DNA of 64,000 nucleotides from Lamellibrachia satsuma (taxonomy: Eukaryota > Annelida > Polychaeta > Sabellida > Siboglinidae). Each line of letters begins with the position of its first letter. Position 1 is the first letter of the stretch. Location: the NCBI GenBank assembly GCA_033239005.1, contig BSQZ01000022.1, positions 5,873,501 to 5,937,500 of the forward strand, given 5' to 3'. The position numbers and the translations under genes were made by a program. Shown here piece by piece: positions 55,480-64,000 of the stretch. The notes below the pieces were generated by a model. It saw only the letters and a program-made list of their open reading frames with translations. It had not been told where the DNA came from and searched no databases.

Positions 55480-56565
55480 ATCACATTTACCTTTCCTTGG
55501 CCACCCCGGATACAAATTGCTCCTTAAACCAGCTCAGCGATTGTCTCCATGATATCTTCCACTGGATAACTGAAAGCAAATTAAAGTTAAATGCAGATCA
55601 TATTCGTCGTATTCGCCGGTATATGTCTTTTGCTGTCGCCAAAACTATTGCAACTGCTCTTGTTAGCAGTAGTCTTGACTATTACAATTCTCTACCATAA
55701 TATTGCTCTGGATTTAAGGGCATCTTGAACCTTCAACGCTCGTGGATTGTCTCAATGCTATATTCTACTAGATGACTGACAACAAATTAAAGTTAACTGC
55801 AGGTTCTTATTATTGGCACACAAAACCAGCGTCGTAAACTTGATTGTTTTTTCAAACACCTATGCTGACCCAAAACTTTACACCGGCCGTCTCAGCATGG
55901 AATTTAGGAGTCACCATTGGTAATAACTAAAATTTGAGACAGTATATTTCACAAACTTGTTGTTGCTGCTTTTATCACATCCGTAACCTTCGTCATATTT
56001 GCCGGTATATGTCTTTTGTTGTAGCTACAACTATTGCAACTGCTCTTGTTAGCAGTAGACTTCAATATTGCAAATCCATTTTTCATATTATTGCTCTCAC
56101 GGACATCTTGTCGTGCGCAAAATTGTTTGGCAATGATAGTTACCCGGTCTCCTCGTTTCTCTCACTCAGTGCCACTTCTTAAATCATTGCATTAGCTCCC
56201 AGTCCGATATCACATTATTTTTAAGATCTACGCAATTACTTATCAAGCACTTTGATCCAAGCAACCAACATATTTATATTCACTGCTCACTCCTGCAAAC
56301 AGCCCAGACAGCCTCGAGCATTTAATTCTAATCTACTTTTTGTTCCCAGTGTTAAGACAAATGTCGGAACTAGAATTTTTGTTCAGTTGTTGCACCGACT
56401 CTGTGGAACTCACTCGATCCCTGTTAGTGTTAAATCAGTGGAAAATATACAATATTTAAACTAAAAACCCACCTGTTTAAACTTGCTTATCCCCCATAGC
56501 TCCCCAGCGTACCAATCCAACTGTTTACAGTTGGAAGTGCTGATCGATTAGGAACTGCTTAACCC
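55480..56565 (+). mobile_element. Decayed LINE (C-terminal ORF part)
   Basis: Fragments in several frames: LSDCLHDIFHWITESKLKLN, RYMSFAVAKTIATALVSS, LDYYNSLP, LLFVPSVKTNVGTRIF and LPVSVKSVENI-type sequence, in the order of a LINE reverse-transcriptase C-terminus. The RYMSF block appears twice (55,618 and 56,005), so the region is internally duplicated or joins two copies. Same family as 21,340-21,690. Confidence 0.82.
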
Positions 56566-56612
56566 CTTTCGTAATGTATTGCACTGCATTGCATTGTATT
56601 GTAAATGTAAGT

Positions 56613-57526
56613 TGGGCACGGACCACAGTCAGAATCCATCCGCCATTACATAAATAGATAAAGAGTCCCTCGGAAAAAATTAATTGTGCAGTTTGGGTGT
56701 ATTAGTGAGAACAGAAGTTATGTGAATGAGTGAGTGTAAGTGATGCTTTTGTGCACAGTAGCGTCTGAGCTTTGAAATGATGCCATTTGTCAGTTGGTAT
56801 ACCTGTTGCGTAAGGACACAGTGGCCATCAGGCAAGATGTACTCATATTTTGGAAACCGGTGAATTACATTGAAGGAATGCAGGGGTGTCATGCGTTGAT
56901 GCAATTTGTACGAAAAGGAAGTATGTCATTTTCACGAATTTCACACACCAGGTGTCTTAGTGGGTCTGTCATTTGCTGTGAATTAAAAAAAAATGGTAGG
57001 ATAAATATCCAATGTAGGCGCAAGAACGTTATAGGGGTCAGACCACAGTAGAGAATTGCATTGGCGGCCATGTTAACGTTTTGTCTGATTATAAGAAAAC
57101 GTGACCATCAAAACTTATGAAAATTTTCCACAGCAACTGCCATCATCTCATTGATATACTGACCAAATTTTATCAAAATCACATACCTCCAGCTCTTTTA
57201 AAACGCCCCGACGTGCGATGCCTATCAATTTTGACAACAATAGCTATGTATTCATGCGCCCACGTGGCCCATAGCAGAAAAATTCCCATAAATCCCTCCG
57301 CCAGTTAAACTCTTTAAAATGCACTGTTTCACAGCCAATAGCTTCTACAAACAAACCTGTGAATATTCCTGCTCAAAGGCACTCATGTCACATAATATTA
57401 ATTTATTAAGTTCCCATTTTACAATTTCATACGCCTTACATTCGTGAAACAATAAACAGGAAGGTCAACTGTGGTCTTACCCCTATAATGGTCGTCCATG
57501 GGAAAATTTATTGTGGTCCGTGCCCA
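56613..57526. mobile_element. Terminal-inverted-repeat element, about 914 bp
   Basis: TGGGCACGGACCACA at 56,613-56,627 is found exactly inverted at 57,512-57,526. A second inverted pair lies inside: ATAGGGGTCAGACCACAGT (about 57,031) and, inverted, ACTGTGGTCTTACCCCTAT (about 57,469). No ORF of transposase type. A target duplication is not evident beyond GT. Confidence 0.6.
57240..57455. repeat. Dispersed repeat, copy 1
   Basis: Shares with 58,160-58,360 the order CCTCCGCC/CCTTCCGCC, GTTTCACA, CTTCTACAAACAAACCTG (against CTTCCACCAGCAAACCTG), GCACT(C/T)A and CTTACATTCGT (against CCTACATTCGT). Diverged; family unknown. Confidence 0.6.
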
Positions 57527-57769
57527 GTTGTGGCAGTGATGAAATCGTGACATTCACTATGTGGCACCACTGTCGGGGAGTTTGATCAGAGCTATTTTGC
57601 TATACACAAGATGGCGCTCTATACAACTTGTAAAAACAAAGATGGAGTAATGCTAGGCTGTGTGGTAAGCTACTTTCTTTCTTCCAAATACCATGTTAAC
57701 CTCATCTTGTTGAGGATTGGGACCAGGATTGTTACATAGGGTGCGCAGTTACAAAAAAATTTATATATC

Positions 57770-58000
57770 ACTGTAGAACTTAATGAATGGAACAAATTGC
57801 CAAATGATTGTGTTAATGCTAGTAGTGTGAATATGTTTAAAAATAGAATTGACAGATATCCGTCTGAAAAGGGCGGGCTACAGCCTACACATAGATGAGA
57901 AAATTGTTGGACTCTCGATAAGCCAATGACTTCCTTGTCCACTTGCCATCTGGAACTTGTTGTTTGGGATGGCAATCTTGTTCAATCTTGTTAGACCTAT
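57770..58000 (+). mobile_element. CR1/L2-like LINE 3' end (copy D)
   Basis: Reads NEWNKLPNDCVNASSVNMFK and NRIDRYPSEKGGL, the C-terminal end of the LINE ORF, then the family tail GGACTCTCGATAAGCCAATG / CCTTGTCCACTTGCCATC. Plus strand, opposite to copies A-C. Confidence 0.85.
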
Positions 58001-58159
58001 GTCTATGATTGTCTGTGACTATGACTGTGTCTATGTATGACTAGTATGTCTAGGACTATGTTTCTTAATTGAGGACTGTTATATGATATAGGGTGCGCAG
58101 CTGGAAAAAAATGCATATACTAGTAATAGTATATACTGATATAGGGTTCAGCATACGTG

Positions 58160-58360
58160 TCTAGTGGCCAACAAAATCACAAATATCCTTCCGCCTATTA
58201 AAATCATCTAAAAATCCACCATTTCACTTGCAACAACTTCCACCAGCAAACCTGGTAATGTCCCTGTTTCAAATGCACTTACGTCAGATCGTATGGATTT
58301 TTTTAAACTTCCTATATCCAAACTTACTATGTCCTACATTCGTAATACTAATACATACTA
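58160..58360. repeat. Dispersed repeat, copy 2
   Basis: Counterpart of 57,240-57,455. Confidence 0.55.
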
Positions 58361-58580
58361 ATTGAGGCATGACCCCATAATCACTGGTCAAAATGGCGAC
58401 AAATCCAAAACGGCGATTAACCAAAACGGCAACAAACATTGGTGAAAACTGCGACAGATATTGGTGCTGTATGTATGACAGGGTAATGGTCAGAACAAAC
58501 CAAAATGGCGACACAAATAAATAATCATCATGTATAAGCATCACATACTCATTCAAAAATAAATAATGATGCCTATAGAG
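58361..58580. repeat. Short degenerate repeats of AAAA(C/T)GGCGACAAA type
   Basis: AAAATGGCGACAAATCCAAA, AAAACGGCGATTAACC, AAAACGGCAACAAACA and AAAATGGCGACACAAA are spaced irregularly at about 58,390-58,520. Confidence 0.55.
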
Positions 58581-58584
58581 GGAG

Positions 58585-59345
58585 GCAGTGTTAGTTGAGC
58601 CACTGGGTTAGTTGAGCCACCCATGTTTCCCGGGAAACTACAGCAGCGACAGTTACTTGGACCATGGTACCACCCAGTGATTGAATATGTTGTTAGAACC
58701 CGATTGACGTATAATAGGTAACATTTGTCACAACGGACAGAACGTGAGCTAAAAGTATGTTTTTTAATGTTTTTCAAAACATTTGGTAATTGTGAGTAAT
58801 GTCTGCTGGTGTGTAAACTGTCTACGTACGTGACCAGACTTTATTGTTTATGCACTTACAAATGGCTTAACTATGCACAGAGAAGAAGATTATTAACATT
58901 ACTTTGCGCATTAATGAGAAGTTAATTAAATAAACTTAATTGTCAAAACGGGGTTAGTTGAGCCACCCAAGGCCCAAAGGAGGGTTAGTTGAGCAGTGGT
59001 TAAAGAACGAAGACACGTGTTCTTTACCGCAAAATACATCAAAGAATAAATTTTGGCTAGCAAATTGGGACATCGGATAGCTACAAGGCAACATATTAGC
59101 AATTAGTTACACTGGTTGTGATTGGCCTATAAGTCTATTTTAATGAAGTGTGTTGACTTATTAATTAAGCACGTAGACTTGTCAGATATGTGTTGTTCCC
59201 ATTGGGTACTAGATGTGTTGGCTGAGTTGTTATGAATTTGTTGTACAAGGCCTATGCAAATTATATAAATAAAGCATTTACGCAACTTACACTACACTGT
59301 GGCTCAACATACCCTACACCAAGTGTTAGTTGAGCCAGCTTATCA
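58585..59345. other. Region with six GTTAGTTGAGCCA-type words
   Basis: GTTAGTTGAGCCACTGG and GGTTAGTTGAGCCACCCA (about 58,589-58,625), GGTTAGTTGAGCCACCCA (about 58,952), GGTTAGTTGAGCAGTGG (about 58,983) and GTTAGTTGAGCCAGCT (about 59,326) are direct. TGTGGCTCAACAT (about 59,300) is inverted. They punctuate about 760 bp of AT-rich DNA. Function or family unknown. Confidence 0.6.
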
Positions 59346-59420
59346 ACCATATTTGAATCAGCTATATATACTTATCAATGCATGCCAGGTATATTATTTT
59401 GGTATAAAACAATCTACTAA

Positions 59421-59668
59421 TAATCATAGTTTAAATGTGAGTGTGAACAATTTTGACTTATGAATATGAATCTTGTTAAATGCTTTCACTCCCATTCAGA
59501 CAACAGTCAACATGGAAGCACATTTTCTCACCTACAACATTATTAATCATAGTTTAAATGTGAGTGTGAACAATTTTGACTTATGAATATGAATCTTGTT
59601 AAATGCTTTCACTCCCATTCAGACAACAGTCAACATGGAAGCACATTTTCTCACCTACAACATTATTT
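59421..59668. repeat. 123-bp exact tandem duplication
   Basis: TAATCATAGTTTAAATGTGA starts at 59,421 and 59,544; the copies look identical, so the duplication is young. Confidence 0.95.
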
Positions 59669-59939
59669 CTTTTATGTGCTCTGACCGGACTTTATGTGCA
59701 TTGCATATTAACTGTGGTGTGAAGTGTAGTCATCACAGATGTTACAAAGGTACTTACAGGCCATGTGTGTATATGCTCTGAATGCTTCCAATTCACTACT
59801 CATTAATTGTATATCGTCCTGATTTCTCTATATTTGGATTTAATTTGGCATATTTTGGTAGAGAAATTACCCCGATTTATAATAAACTGTTGAAACAAGA
59901 TATTATGATTCGATTAATAATTCTCTGGAAGTTATACAC

Positions 59940-59942
<3 letters not shown>

Positions 59943-60013
<71 letters not shown>
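59943..60013. repeat. (TA)n microsatellite
   Basis: About 70 bp of uninterrupted TA. Confidence 0.98.
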
Positions 60014-60016
<3 letters not shown>

Positions 60017-61110
60017 TGAACTTTGTTATTGTTATTTCATCGTCAAATTGTGTATTTTTTAATATACACTAAGATGAAAGATCACAGTAATAACACAAAT
60101 GTCAGTGTCGCAATGTTAGGTCATAAAACGGTCATCACCCGAACTGAACAAGACGTCATCATTCAGCAAGCTTGCAGGATAGTTTCATTTCTGTTCTTGC
60201 AATTTTGAATTCCCGTTTATAGAGTTTCTAATGGTAAATATAGTACAACACTAAAGAATGAAGCATGAAGTGTATAACATTGTCACTTTATACATAACTT
60301 GAGATCAATAGTTAAGAGAATTGAGGCATTTTTGTTATACGAAAGAGCACTTATAGCTCTCTACGAGTTAGCCAATAGCAATCCCCGTACATTGCCTTTA
60401 AACGATCACAAAGTAAAAGTGTATGGTTAATATGTCATCAATAGATAACATTTGCAAATCCGGATATAAATGTGGCTGTTTTGACTAACACTATATAATA
60501 GTTGCAAATTTTTTAATTGGGTGACCATTGTCACCATTTTGACATGCAATGTCTGCTCAGTTCTTAATTTTCTTTCAAACCATTCAACTTGGCTAGTATT
60601 GGATTAGCCCTCACTTTGAGCAGTTGTTATTTCTGCAGGCCTACTCTTCATCAAATGGAGGCCAAGTTTAGTTAGCTGGTTACACTGCTGTCAAACACTT
60701 CACCTCCTACAGGTGTGAATAACAGACATGGCTTCACATTCACAACCTTCCGATTACCCCAGGCTTCCATCTGATGAAAGGGTATCCTGATTAAAAACAT
60801 AGTTCAAAGGCCTAGCTAAGCAGGTGGCATCTTGGCGTTCACTGATAATAGCAACATTTCGTTGTTTATCTTGGTATTATTTTAAATACATTAGCCTTTT
60901 TTACTTGCTTGTCGCTGTTTTCAATACAGGTTGCAGCTCCTGCTCTAAGATTACGTTTGTTGTCTCCCTGCACATATCGGAAACCATGCCCTTTGTCAAG
61001 TTTGTGTGTGCTATTATCTATTACTTTAGGATCTATTATTATTACTTTTAAAAAAATCTCATCTATTACTAATACAGAAAAAACGTCTATTACAGTACAT
61101 ATTACTATTA
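60014..61110. other. Unassigned sequence
   Basis: No supported ORF. Stretches such as CTCTACGAGTTAGCCAATAG were examined and not assigned. Confidence 0.35.
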
Positions 61111-61114
61111 CTCC

Positions 61115-61205
61115 GTGGCTGCTCTCGATAAGCCAATGGCTTCCTTGTCCACTTGCCATTTGGGCCTTTGCCTTGGATGGCAATCTTGTTAGATCTTATT
61201 AAATT
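61115..61205 (+). mobile_element. CR1/L2-like LINE 3' tail (copy E)
   Basis: CTCTCGATAAGCCAATGGCT / TCCTTGTCCACTTGCCATTT / GGATGGCAATCTTGTTAGAT match the tails of copies A-D. Confidence 0.85.
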
Positions 61206-61474
61206 TCATTTATCGAGGACAAACAAGTTGTTAGAAAAGTTGGTTTGAGTGAACTACTCACCAATATCGAACGATCTCAAAGCAAGGCTAGCACCAGAAT
61301 TTGTCTTAAAAAGAGTGTCTTAAAAAAAGCCTTACTGTACAGTAATATGCACTGCATGAAATGTATAAAAAAAACATGAGGCTATTCAATTACTTTCCCG
61401 CAGTGATTAGTACTATGATGGTGAAAATATTTGACAAGAATTTGAGTTCCAAAAAACAAGATTTTAAACGAGAT

Positions 61475-61670
61475 CACATTTACTGAGCTAAATGTATTTA
61501 TAAAGTTACAGAAGTTAAAAGAAGACAAGACTTGTGGTCCGGATGGTACACATCCAAAGATAATGGAGGATTGTGCTGAGCCATTGTTTCTAATATTCAC
61601 TGAATCATTGTCTAGTGGTGTAGTACCATTAGAAATTAGTAAATATTTAACTCGATTACAAACAATTATG
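61475..61670 (+). mobile_element. LINE reverse-transcriptase N-terminal fragment
   Basis: Reads KLKEDKTCGPDGTHPKIMED, then CAEPLFLIFTESLSSGVVPL, the first block of a CR1-like RT domain (KSPGPDG...HP). It ends after about 60 codons. Confidence 0.8.
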
Positions 61671-62241
61671 TACATTTTCGTCTGATAAAGTGAAATATGG
61701 CGTATTTACAAAATGCACCAATGTGTCGTACCAGTAAGGCCACCTGGCGATTAATGTTCAACTAGATTAACAAAAAGATATGTCACCATTTTTCTTCAAA
61801 AAAGTTAATTTTATACCAGACTAATGTCATATCTAATGGGAGATCCAACCAGATCACAAAATGAAGCAAAATCTGGCGTGATGCGAAAACTATGCTGGTG
61901 ACTATACATTCGTCTAGAATATTGTGTTTTTGTGCACCTTTGTGTTCCAAATAGCGCTGCAGATTGCATCCACAGTGAGCGTAGATATAAGCTGCTGGCG
62001 CTCACTGAAGTACTAGTAGTATGCTGATGCAGCACATTACAGTTTTACAAATTTCTGACAGTTCCAACATGAAATTTGTGATGTGATCAGGTCTCCAAAT
62101 GTGTTTTTTGTGTGTTGAGGTACTCTGCCTACATTATAACAAGCATCACCATTATTAACAATAATCATGGAAGTTGTGTTGTTTTATTTAAAATTAAATG
62201 TGTCTAGTTGACTTGTATTAGTTGTACACATACATTTTCAG
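61671..62241. other. Unassigned; probably intron of the following gene
   Basis: Nothing recognised before the acceptor TACATTTTCAG at 62,241. Confidence 0.4.
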
Positions 62242-62485
62242 GAAGTCTGTGCGCCACAATGATTCACATGGTGCAGGAGGGCAACACCACACACATGGCA
62301 CCTCGTGGTCGCAGCTCATTTCTGCAACAGCTCAGTAGGCGGAGCTACGAGCAGGACACAGACTTTGTTGTGCTCGACCATTCATATGCAAAACCTTGGA
62401 GTGCCCATCCTGACGCCAGCAATGCTAAGCCTGTTCGTCTGCTCTTCATGACCAAATACCCCAGCACTGCAACGCAGGACAGCAG
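62242..62485 (+). CDS. Internal exon of an unrecognised second gene (exon a)
   Basis: Acceptor TACATTTTCAG|GAAGTC, donor GACAGCAG|GTGACT. The exon enters with the last two bases of a codon and leaves with two bases. It encodes [58 protein letters not shown] and [18 protein letters not shown]. The composition is that of a real soluble protein (mixed charge, [21 protein letters not shown]) and no stop occurs. I do not recognise the family. The exon is judged real because its donor phase matches the next exon and because the rest of the surrounding 1 kb is AT-rich and closed. Confidence 0.75.
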
Positions 62486-63198
62486 GTGACTTCTTGCATG
62501 AATCTGGGGAACTGGCATCTGTCTTGCGATGACCTAATGTGGAAAACTAAAAAGCAGAATTTGTACACTGTAATTTGTTGAAATTGGTGTATTTTGGAAC
62601 TCACAAATATTAAGTGTGAATACTTGATAAATATCACTGATATCGATTGTTGACACTGGGTTCAATTACAAAAAATTAATTACAATTATCATTTCATGTA
62701 CAATTAGTCAACTACACAAGTTACCAAATGTTTTAACTCAATTCCACCATTTCAATTACACGTGTGTGTTGGACCAACTGTTTATTCCAAGTGTTTTCAG
62801 TATTTGTTGGTAAGTGTTTTGCTGAAAATGTTGCATGGAATTTATAAAAGTGTGTGAAATAGCACTATATTGATTGGTTTGCTCAGGTAAGGTTTGTGCT
62901 ATGAAAAAAATACTGTAATTAATTGTAATTGATGCAATTAATTTAAATTTCAAAACCAGAATCCATTATAAATACCGTATTTTGTTTGTAATCAATTACA
63001 AATACAGCATTTTGTCTATAACTAATTATAAATAAAAAAATTTGCCTGTAACCAAAAACAAACATTTGCCTGTAATAAGTTACAACTACAACTTTGTCTG
63101 GAATCAATTACAAATACACATTCATAATTGGACCCAGTCCTGACTGTTGAACACTGAGATTCCTAATTGGGAGTACTTAATGAAGGTGATAATTTCAG
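62486..63198 (+). other. Intron between exons a and b, with AATTACA-rich repeats
   Basis: Degenerate units of the type TAACCAATTACAAATACA / TTGCCTGTAA lie at about 62,985-63,120; otherwise AT-rich and unassigned. Confidence 0.55.
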
Positions 63199-63357
63199 TT
63201 ACACAAACCCAACCACAGACGTAGTGGACGTTCCACCGCTGACCACACCGGGTTACGACATGACAAAGGCGAGGTCGGTCATGAACGAGTGTGAACGCCA
63301 TGTGAACTTTGCCAGGGCCGAAGAAGTTCCAGATGACTGGGAAGACCGCATCACTAG
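63199..63357 (+). CDS. Internal exon of the unrecognised second gene (exon b)
   Basis: Acceptor GATAATTTCAG|TTACAC, donor ATCACTAG|GTACAG. It completes the split codon from exon a (AG+T, Ser), then encodes [40 protein letters not shown] and [13 protein letters not shown]. The hydrophilic segment [20 protein letters not shown] looks like a conserved helix. It leaves in phase 2, so at least one more exon lies beyond the window. The gene is on the same strand as beta-TrCP, 33 kb downstream; no relation between them is implied. Confidence 0.78.
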
Positions 63358-63479
63358 GTACAGTTAGACCAGGCGTTCCCAACCCTCCCCCCCCCGAGTA
63401 CTGGGATGATCAGTTGGGTACAGGTCTCCATTATTTATATTTCTAAAGTTATAATTTTTTTCTTGGTGTTGCTGCACAG

Positions 63480-64000
63480 ATCTTTTTTGTGAAGTAGATG
63501 TCTTTACCCGTCTGTTCTACCCATTGTTGTCGCAGGCGTCTGTGATGTTCTTGTCCCATCTTTGTTGTGAAGTAGATGTCTTTACCCGTCTGTTCTACCC
63601 ATTGTTGTCACAGGCATCTGTGATGTTCTTGTCCCATCTTTGTTGTGAAGTAGACGTCTTTACCCGTCTGTTCTACCCATTGTTGTCGCAGGCGCCTGTG
63701 ATGTTCTTGTCCCATCTTTGTTGTGAAGTAGATGTCTTTACCCGTCTGTTCTACCCATTGTTGTCACAGGCATCTGTGATGTTCTTGTCCCATCTTTGTT
63801 GTGAAGTAGACGTCTTTACCCGTCTGTTCTACCCATTGTTGTCGCAGGCGTCTGTGATGTTCTTGTCCCATCTTTGTTGTGAAGTAGACGTCTTTACCCG
63901 TCTGTTCTACCCGTTGTTGTCGCAGGCGTCTGTGATGTTCTTGTCCCATCTTTGTTGTGAAGTAGACGTCTTTACCCGTCTGTTCTACCCTTTGTTGTCG
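63480..64000. repeat. 78-bp minisatellite reaching the window end
   Basis: More than six units of GTTGTGAAGTAGATGTCTTT, ACCCGTCTGTTCTACCCATT, GTTGTCGCAGGCGTCTGTGA and TGTTCTTGTCCCATCTTT. The period is exactly 78 bp. It starts about 120 bp after exon b and runs out of the window, presumably within the next intron. Confidence 0.96.

Larger units (their letters stand above)
55018..57575. mobile_element. Possible inverted-repeat element bounded by CAAACTCCCCGACAGTGG ends
   Basis: CAAACTCCCCGACAGTGGCG (about 55,052) recurs inverted near 57,555-57,575 (CACCACTGTCGGGGAGTTTG). The left end is itself a hairpin, GGGGGAGTTTG-9 bases-CAAACTCCCC. A LINE relic and a smaller inverted-repeat element lie between the ends. 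No clear target duplication, so it may be two separate copies in opposite orientation. Confidence 0.45.

Overview
The window is nuclear DNA of an animal. The evidence is a multi-exon gene with GT-AG introns, many decayed non-LTR retrotransposons (CR1/L2-like and RTE-like), hAT-type non-autonomous elements, and an extreme load of mini- and microsatellites. The retrotransposon flavour suits a mollusc or other lophotrochozoan, but this is inference and the species cannot be fixed from the sequence.

Layout. 1-12,780 holds no host gene: dispersed repeats, a 35-bp array split by a LINE, a hAT element with an exact 8-bp target duplication (6,806-7,278), and three retrotransposon relics in a row (7,400-12,770). 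13,191-28,959 (+) is one complete gene of 11 coding exons encoding a 525-residue beta-TrCP/Slimb (F-box/WD40 substrate receptor of an SCF ubiquitin ligase); every exon junction was checked for phase. 29,000-40,180 is intergenic, with tandem arrays and LINE pieces. 40,190-52,520 is an almost continuous 12-kb block of at least nine unrelated minisatellites, led by a 4.5-kb array of 78-bp units. 53,205-53,414 is a rearranged extra copy of the last beta-TrCP exon. 54,500-61,700 is a mosaic of LINE fragments and inverted-repeat elements. 62,242-63,357 (+) carries two phase-compatible internal exons of a second gene that I do not recognise, followed by another 78-bp array to the window end.

The most unusual signal is inside the beta-TrCP gene. 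Two large arrays consist of the 3' splice site plus the first coding bases of the next exon, copied many times and running straight into the real exon: 24 x 36 bp before exon 7, and 23 x about 70 bp before exon 9. A third array starts at the 5' splice site of exon 2 and carries donor-like copies. The gene therefore contains ladders of decoy splice sites; in the frames I read, use of decoy acceptors runs into a stop codon soon afterwards. Exon 7 also has WS where relatives have WD, at exactly the bases it shares with its array.

Limits: repeat families were assigned by eye, copy numbers are approximate unless stated, and no database search was possible.
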